NCBI GenBank assembly: GCA_002501065.1
Contig: DLRK01000167.1
Span: forward strand, 1 to 7,257
DNA: 7,257 nt
Direction: 5' to 3'
From: Akkermansiaceae bacterium UBA7890
Lineage (GTDB): Bacteria > Verrucomicrobiota > Verrucomicrobiia > Verrucomicrobiales > Akkermansiaceae
Positions within the stretch are counted from its first letter, which is position 1. The number at the start of each line of letters is the position of its first letter. A program made the translations under genes and the position numbers. The notes beneath the pieces are model-generated. The model ran no database searches. It was not told where the DNA came from and worked only from the letters and a program-made list of their open reading frames with translations. Of this stretch, positions 1 through 4,267 are shown piece by piece.

Positions 1-350
1 GCACAAACCTGGGGGACTACGGCCCAAACGCCGACATCTCTCTCCGCTCACCCGCCATTGACCTGACCGGGGTCGCCTCTGCCAAACTGACCTTCCAGGC
101 CTACCGCGACGCCGATGGCTTCGCCGACACGGCCACCGTCCGCTTCCTGAAAGCCTCCGACCTCACTGCACTGGGTGAGGCTGTCCTCATGGACATGACC
201 GAGTTCGATTCTGACTGGAAGACCTTTCAGATCGAAATCACTCCCGAGGCGATCGGAGAGTCCATCCTCATCGAGTGGACCTTCCTCAGTGACAACAGCG
301 CCGATGCCTTCAGCGGCCTCTCCATCGACAACATCCTCGTTTCCGACTGA
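1..350 (+). CDS. C-terminal end of a secreted protein with a MAM-like/jelly-roll beta-sandwich domain (5' partial)
   Basis: The frame is open from base 3 and stops at TGA 348-350, giving the last 115 residues of a longer protein. The sequence alternates short beta-strand-like stretches with acidic loops. It runs from LRSPAIDLTG (about residues 14-23 of the fragment), through strand motifs such as AKLTFQAYRD and DWKTFQIEI, to the closing IDNILVSD. An opening 'SP-IDL-G...L-F', a central 'D-W--F-I-I' and a final 'G-SIDNI-V' are what one sees in MAM-like or concanavalin-like jelly-roll modules of secreted bacterial proteins, where they often bind glycans or act as spacers. The assignment is by pattern, not by search. 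The protein ends directly after the module, with no PEP-CTERM, LPxTG or T9SS tail. The catalytic or main part lies upstream, outside the window, so the overall function is unknown. The next gene starts 74 bases downstream on the same strand. Confidence 0.8.
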   Translation, partial: TNLGDYGPNADISLRSPAIDLTGVASAKLTFQAYRDADGFADTATVRFLKASDLTALGEAVLMDMTEFDSDWKTFQIEITPEAIGESILIEWTFLSDNSADAFSGLSIDNILVSD

Positions 351-424
351 CTGGAGAGCTGCCCGGTCCGGCTTCTCATCGGTCATTGCAAGATCGCTTC
401 AAATCAGTTCGTATTCCCGCCACG

Positions 425-1351
425 ATGAAAACCGCACTCACTGCCCTCCTGGCCGTCATGCTTCTGGCCCTCACCGGACCAGCCTTGTTCGGTGACAAAG
501 ACAAGGCCGCCGCATCGGACGCCAGCAAGAAAAAGAAAGTCGTCTTCATGGCTGGTCACCGCAGCCACGGCTATGACCAGCACGAGCACCGGGCCGGTTG
601 CCTTCTGCTCGCCAAGCAACTCAACAAGCACATGGGCGACACCCTGGACGCCGAGGTCCACCTCGCCAAGGAATGGCCCGGCAACTCCAGCGAGCTCGAG
701 GATGCGGACTGCATCATCTTTTATTGTGACGGTGGGGGAGGCCACATGGCCAACAAGCACCTCGAGGGACTTGACGTCAAACTCAAGGACGGATGCGGAC
801 TCGTCTGTCTCCACTACGGGGTGGAAGTGCCCAAGGGCAAGTCCGGCGAGAAGTTCCTCAGCTGGATCGGCGGCTACTTCGAGGGAAACTGGTCGGTCAA
901 CCCGCACTGGGATGCCGACTTCAAGGAGCTGCCCAAGCATCCCATCACCCAGGGGGTGAACCCCTTCAAGATTCGTGATGAATGGTACTTCCACATGCGC
1001 TTCCAGGAAGAAATGAAGGGTGTCACTCCCATCCTCTCGGCCCATCCGCCCGCCAGCACGATGAAACGGCGGGAGGGTTTCCACTCGGGCAATCCGCATG
1101 TCAAGGCCGCCCTTGAGCGCGGCGAGATCCAGCACCTGGCCTGGGCCTACGAGCGGCCTGGCGGCGGCCGCGGATTCGGCTTCACCGGCGGCCACTTCCA
1201 CCGCAACTGGGGCCACGACGACTTCCGCAAGGTGGTCCTCAATGCCATCACCTGGTGCGCAAAGGCGGAGGTCCCCACCGGCGGCGTTCCTTCCGACAAG
1301 ATCACGGATGCCGATCTCGATGAGAATCAGGACTATCCGAAACGGAAATAG
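425..1351 (+). CDS. Secreted ThuA-like domain protein (308 aa)
   Basis: This is a ThuA-like protein, named after the trehalose-utilisation protein ThuA and sharing the class I glutamine-amidotransferase-like flavodoxin fold. The ATG at 425 is preferred because it opens directly on a signal peptide: MKTALTALLAVMLLALTG with cleavage near residues 18-23. An in-frame TTG at 386 would put 13 extra residues before it; neither start has a clear Shine-Dalgarno site. The mature part starts with strand VVFMAG (39-44) followed by HRSHG. Then come ADCIIFYCDGGGGH (94-107), the turn GLVCLHYGVE (125-134), HPITQGV (172-178), DEWYFHMRF (185-193) and the closing GGHFHRNWGHDDF (255-267), all typical places of conservation in ThuA domains. 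A short acidic tail ends in DYPKRK. C128 lies about where class I amidotransferases carry the nucleophile, but no glutaminase triad is evident. The substrate is unknown; related PVC genes often lie near sugar catabolism genes. The gene is convergent with the cytochrome gene. Confidence 0.9.
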   Translation: MKTALTALLAVMLLALTGPALFGDKDKAAASDASKKKKVVFMAGHRSHGYDQHEHRAGCLLLAKQLNKHMGDTLDAEVHLAKEWPGNSSELEDADCIIFYCDGGGGHMANKHLEGLDVKLKDGCGLVCLHYGVEVPKGKSGEKFLSWIGGYFEGNWSVNPHWDADFKELPKHPITQGVNPFKIRDEWYFHMRFQEEMKGVTPILSAHPPASTMKRREGFHSGNPHVKAALERGEIQHLAWAYERPGGGRGFGFTGGHFHRNWGHDDFRKVVLNAITWCAKAEVPTGGVPSDKITDADLDENQDYPKRK

Positions 1352-1376
1352 CCCGCCACTTCAGGATGAGACAATG

Positions 1377-1406
1377 AAAAGGCCACCCGCGGGGGTGGCC
1401 TTCTTC
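1377..1406. terminator. Bidirectional intrinsic terminator between convergent genes
   Basis: A perfect 10-bp stem, AAGGCCACCC (1379-1388) pairing with GGGTGGCCTT (1393-1402), closes on a GCGG tetraloop. Read on the minus strand the hairpin is followed by TTTTCATTGT, a usable U-tract. On the plus strand the run after the stem is a weaker TTCTTC. It lies 28 bases after the ThuA stop at 1351 and 28 bases after the cytochrome stop at 1430 read on the other strand, so it is centrally placed to end both transcripts. Termination is inferred from structure and position. Confidence 0.8.
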
Positions 1407-1429
1407 GATCCCCGGGAGAGCCGCGCTCC

Positions 1430-4039
1430 CTACTTCTTCTTGCCCTTGATCTGCAGGTCGTGGATCGACCAGTGCTTGCCGTTCGCCCTGCCCTTCTGGA
1501 CGATGCGAATGATCTTCGCTTCCACAAGAGGAAGGCCAATGACGGTCACCGGACCATTTCCGGAGCCTTTGGCGAGCGCCTTGCTCCACTCGCCGTTCGC
1601 CATCACGACCACCTCGTATTCACGTGGGTAGTCGTCGGTCGAGGGAGCTGCATCCAGGATGAGTTCACTGATCCTGGACAGCTCCGGCAGCTCGATCTGG
1701 AACCACTCCCCGCCCTGTTGCGTCCGGCCCGAGGACCAGCGACTGCTCCTCTTCCCGTCAATCGCGTTCCTGGCGTCCCCCCCGCCATTGCTGGCGGTGA
1801 GCTTCCACGAATTGCGGTTCACAAGCAGCGGCGGATCGAGAGCTTCAAGTTCCGGCAGGGTGAACGGGGTGCTGCGACCCTTGGTCTGCCTGCGAATGGC
1901 GGCCACGAAATCCGTGGTGATCGGTGCCGCCTTGTTGCCAAAGCTATTGCGCACGTAGGTGGCAATATCGGCCACCCACTGATCGTCCTGTGAATTCATG
2001 GGTGCCATCACACCGGGATAGATCTTTCCATCAAGCGGTCCGGTGAGACCGTGCAAAATGGTCCGGATCATCGTGCTCCCGCTTCCAATGATGCGCGGGG
2101 CCTTCACCATCGATGGGGCCAGGGTCTGGCCAGGCTTCCCGTCGGGCACGGGCATTCCCTTCCCATCCGCCCCGTGGCAGGTATAGCAAAGCTGGGTGAA
2201 GATCACCTTCCCCTTCTCCATCGAACGGGCGAGCTGCGCATTTTTCCTGCGCGCCTCGGCCGCGGCCCGGGCCTGGGCACGCATGCTGGCGCCCTTGCTC
2301 ACGACCGCCTTGACGGCTTCATTGCCCGGAAAGGCCTTGGCCACCTCGTCCACCAGGGCCAGCAAATCCGTGTTACCTGTTCCGCTGCGGCCGACTGAAT
2401 TGATCAACTGGGTCGCTACTTCGGCATTGGGGTTTCCGTTCAACTCACCCAGTTGCATGATCCCGGTGACTACCACCGCATTGCCCTCCCCGATGAGGGG
2501 CTCTCCAACCCGAAGAGCCTGGACCTTGACCAGGATCGACGGGTCCTGAAGCGCCGCTGCCACCGTCGTGGCATTGAGGGCGCCGATTCCCTCGAGAGTC
2601 CAGAGCGCGTTGGCACGACCCAGTTCCGCCCTGCCCTTGAGGGCGAGCTCCTTCAGGGCGGGAATGACGGAGTCGCGGTCCTTGCGAAGAATGATAAGCT
2701 TCTTGGCGGTGTCCCGCCACCACCCGTTGGGATGGGAGAGGTGCTTCACCAGGTCTGCCGTCTTCTCCTCCAGCATGCGCGGTTGGGGCCCCGGCTTGAA
2801 GTCCTTGTGGACCAGCCGATAGATCCGGCCCTTGCCGACATTCTTGTCGAGCCCCCACTTGTCGATGATGCCGCGGAGATAGCTTCCCGGGCGGGTCCAG
2901 TTCCCCTGCTGGATGATCCCGCGGTGCATGTCGACCAGGAGCATGCGTCCGTCCGGCGCCGTCTCGGCCCAGAGTGGACGGAAGTTCGCGTCGCGGCTCC
3001 GGATGAACTCCGATCCAGGGTAGCTGTTCTTGAGCACCGTCCTGGCATCCGTGCGCTCCACGGAAGCCCGTCGGATCAGGCGGCCCACCGGCTCGGGGAT
3101 GAGGAGGTCCCCCCGGAGGTCCTCGGGAAGCCGGTCTCCCCGGAAGATTCCCTGCCCCGCGCAGCCAGTCATGTTGTTGAGTCCGCCATTGGAACCGACG
3201 CGACCACGGCCACCCTGCACGTCCGGGATCTCGGCAATGGGAAAGACCCTGCGGAAGTCCCGCGAAGTCTGGCCCGGCAGGTCCAGCATCCCGTATATCG
3301 GGGGCTGTTGGAAGAAGAAGGCGGGGTTCTCACCACCCCCGGAGGAGTAGTAGAGCCGTCCCCAGTTATCCTGGGTCAGTCCCCATTGCCCTCCCCCGCG
3401 CGGGATGCGCTGCATCTCAAGTTTTCCATCCGTGAACCGGTAGCGGCGGTTCTCATAGGTGATGTAGATCCAGTTATCCAGAGCCCAGAGCAGCCCGCTG
3501 GGCTGGTGTTCCATGTTGCCGCCCCGCCTGCCCCCTTCGTAGACCTTCACCTTCTCGTCGGCCACCCCGTCGCCGTCCGTATCACGGTAGTTCCACAAAT
3601 CGAGCGTGTTGGTAACATGCACCATCACCCGGTCGTCGAGAGGCAGAACCGCCCGGGGGAGAAGGAGATTGTCAATGAAGACACTGTGCTTGTCGTAGAT
3701 GCCGTCGCCGTCGGTATCCTCGTGACGTGAGATCCGACTCCTGGGTTCCTGTTCCCCGCCGGCATCGGCAGTCTGCATGTAGGTCCGCATCTCCACCACG
3801 TAGAGAACACCGTTGCCGTCAAAGGCACAGGCCACCGGTTCTTCGATATGCGGATCACTGAGGACGAGTTCCAGCGAATAGCCCTCCGGCAGTTCAATCG
3901 ACTTGTGAGATTCCTCCACACTGAGGAATCCCCGCTGGTAAATGGTTTCGCCCGGTTTCGCGCCGGAGGTGGTTGCTCCTGATGCCAGGGCGAAGACGCA
4001 GGATACCAGCAATGCTTTTGTTCTCATGGGAAACTTCAT
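1430..4039 (-). CDS. PVC-type multidomain haem c protein: beta-propeller dehydrogenase-like, HEAT-like, CxxCH cytochrome, discoidin-like (869 aa)
   Basis: A large exported redox protein of the PVC-specific 'membrane-bound dehydrogenase / CxxCH haem-binding' type. ATG 4039 (MKFPMRTK) or ATG 4027 (MRTK) both give a good signal peptide (hydrophobic ALLVSCVFALASGA). GTG 4063 only adds eight residues before it. In 4039 numbering, residues about 40-410 form a glucose/sorbosone-dehydrogenase-like propeller with two calcium-type loops, DTDGDGIYD (108-116) and DTDGDGVAD (153-161). Residues about 420-590 look like helical HEAT repeats (for example VPALKELALKGRAELGRANA). A class I cytochrome c domain follows, with CYTCHG at 618-623 and M678 or M681 in VMAPM as possible distal haem ligand. 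Residues about 735-869 resemble an F5/8-type C (discoidin) domain: NAIDGKRSSRWSSG, then GEWFQIELP, closing HWSIHDLQIKGKKK. Presumably it oxidises a sugar-like substrate outside the cytoplasm and passes electrons to the haem; substrate and acceptor are unknown. Confidence 0.92.
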   Translation of the reverse strand: MKFPMRTKALLVSCVFALASGATTSGAKPGETIYQRGFLSVEESHKSIELPEGYSLELVLSDPHIEEPVACAFDGNGVLYVVEMRTYMQTADAGGEQEPRSRISRHEDTDGDGIYDKHSVFIDNLLLPRAVLPLDDRVMVHVTNTLDLWNYRDTDGDGVADEKVKVYEGGRRGGNMEHQPSGLLWALDNWIYITYENRRYRFTDGKLEMQRIPRGGGQWGLTQDNWGRLYYSSGGGENPAFFFQQPPIYGMLDLPGQTSRDFRRVFPIAEIPDVQGGRGRVGSNGGLNNMTGCAGQGIFRGDRLPEDLRGDLLIPEPVGRLIRRASVERTDARTVLKNSYPGSEFIRSRDANFRPLWAETAPDGRMLLVDMHRGIIQQGNWTRPGSYLRGIIDKWGLDKNVGKGRIYRLVHKDFKPGPQPRMLEEKTADLVKHLSHPNGWWRDTAKKLIILRKDRDSVIPALKELALKGRAELGRANALWTLEGIGALNATTVAAALQDPSILVKVQALRVGEPLIGEGNAVVVTGIMQLGELNGNPNAEVATQLINSVGRSGTGNTDLLALVDEVAKAFPGNEAVKAVVSKGASMRAQARAAAEARRKNAQLARSMEKGKVIFTQLCYTCHGADGKGMPVPDGKPGQTLAPSMVKAPRIIGSGSTMIRTILHGLTGPLDGKIYPGVMAPMNSQDDQWVADIATYVRNSFGNKAAPITTDFVAAIRRQTKGRSTPFTLPELEALDPPLLVNRNSWKLTASNGGGDARNAIDGKRSSRWSSGRTQQGGEWFQIELPELSRISELILDAAPSTDDYPREYEVVVMANGEWSKALAKGSGNGPVTVIGLPLVEAKIIRIVQKGRANGKHWSIHDLQIKGKKK
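2174..2188 (-). other. Haem c attachment motif CYTCH
   Basis: On the minus strand these five codons read Cys-Tyr-Thr-Cys-His, the CxxCH signature for covalent haem c attachment, followed by GADGKG as in many class I cytochromes c. It is the only CxxCH in the protein, so one haem is expected. Maturation would need a periplasmic cytochrome c assembly system, consistent with the signal peptide of the host protein. Confidence 0.93.
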
Positions 4040-4103
4040 CAATCTGGAATAACTAAATGACACACGTAGTTAGGGGATGGTCCCCGCGAAGACAATCCGT
4101 TCT

Positions 4104-4117
4104 TTGATCGGGATCAA
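4104..4117. promoter_or_regulatory. Inverted repeat TTGATC-GG-GATCAA, candidate operator
   Basis: Two perfect 6-bp arms, TTGATC and GATCAA, flank a 2-base centre. The site lies about 65-78 bases upstream of the preferred cytochrome start at 4039. On the minus strand it also contains a TTGATC that could pass for a weak -35 element, with a poor -10 match (TGTCTT) 17 bases on. Such a compact dyad fits a dimeric regulator controlling the cytochrome gene. It could also be chance, since one 14-base dyad in a 228-base region is not strongly significant. Confidence 0.35.
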
Positions 4118-4178
4118 GCACTTCTATCAGGGACCTAATTAGTGCTTCCGACAGGTTAAGGAGTTTTCCTCACAATCA

Positions 4179-4219
4179 TTCTGGAAAATCCGGGCTGTCG
4201 GCAATTTTTCTGGAAAAAT
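4179..4219. repeat. Direct repeat TTCTGGAAAA, second copy inside a 16-bp palindrome
   Basis: TTCTGGAAAA occurs at 4179-4188 and again at 4208-4217, 29 bases apart, close to three helical turns. The second copy is embedded in ATTTTTCTGGAAAAAT (4204-4219), whose 7-bp arms ATTTTTC and GAAAAAT match perfectly around a TG centre. Both copies share the core TTC-TG-GAA, itself a short dyad. The pair sits 49-89 bases upstream of the ATG at 4268, where an operator for the orphan gene would be expected. Confidence 0.5.
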
Positions 4220-4222
4220 AAT
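4217..4222 (+). promoter_or_regulatory. Possible -10 element AATAAT of the orphan gene
   Basis: AATAAT matches the sigma-70 -10 consensus at five of six positions and would start transcription near 4229, leaving a leader of about 39 bases before the ATG at 4268. The matching -35 position (around 4195-4200, CTGTCG) is poor, so an activator would be needed. In this arrangement the 16-bp palindrome would lie in the spacer and over the -10. Weak evidence taken alone. Confidence 0.25.
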
Positions 4223-4267
4223 CCTTGTCCCCCTAGGCCTTCACCTGCCAGTAGCGCAAACACTATA

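Larger units (their letters stand above)
4040..4267. promoter_or_regulatory. Divergent intergenic region with candidate promoters
   Basis: These 228 bases separate the start of the minus-strand cytochrome gene from the start of the plus-strand orphan gene, so both promoters must lie here unless the genes are read from elsewhere. The half nearest the orphan gene is visibly richer in A and T than the coding DNA around it. It contains three inverted repeats (4073-4085, 4104-4117 and 4204-4219), the last overlapping a direct repeat. No convincing sigma-70 pair or Shine-Dalgarno site is visible for either gene, and I see no small open reading frame or RNA gene that I would defend. Confidence 0.6.

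Noticed and set aside
351..424. Possible promoter (TTGCAA at 387-392 with CGTATT 17 bases downstream) before the ThuA gene
   Set aside because: Matches of about 4/6 and 3/6 to consensus are within chance expectation, and read-through from the upstream gene is equally possible.
404..1216. Minus-strand open frame of 270 codons opposite the ThuA gene
   Set aside because: The opposite strand encodes a well-supported ThuA domain with signal peptide; the antisense translation shows no recognisable features.
2453..3730. Long plus-strand open frame (425 codons) opposite the haem c gene
   Set aside because: It lies entirely antisense to a protein with clear propeller, HEAT-like and CxxCH motifs. Its translation is rich in Pro, Arg, Val and Leu without motifs, as expected for a shadow frame.
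4063..4063. GTG at 4063 as the start of the haem c gene
   Set aside because: It adds only MSFSYSRL before the Lys/Arg-rich n-region, has no Shine-Dalgarno support, and the ATG codons at 4039 or 4027 give a more typical signal peptide.
4073..4085. Small hairpin GGGGA-TGG-TCCCC in the leader of the haem c gene
   Set aside because: Arms of only 5 bp with no U-tract and no link to a ribosome-binding site; too weak to call an attenuator or operator.
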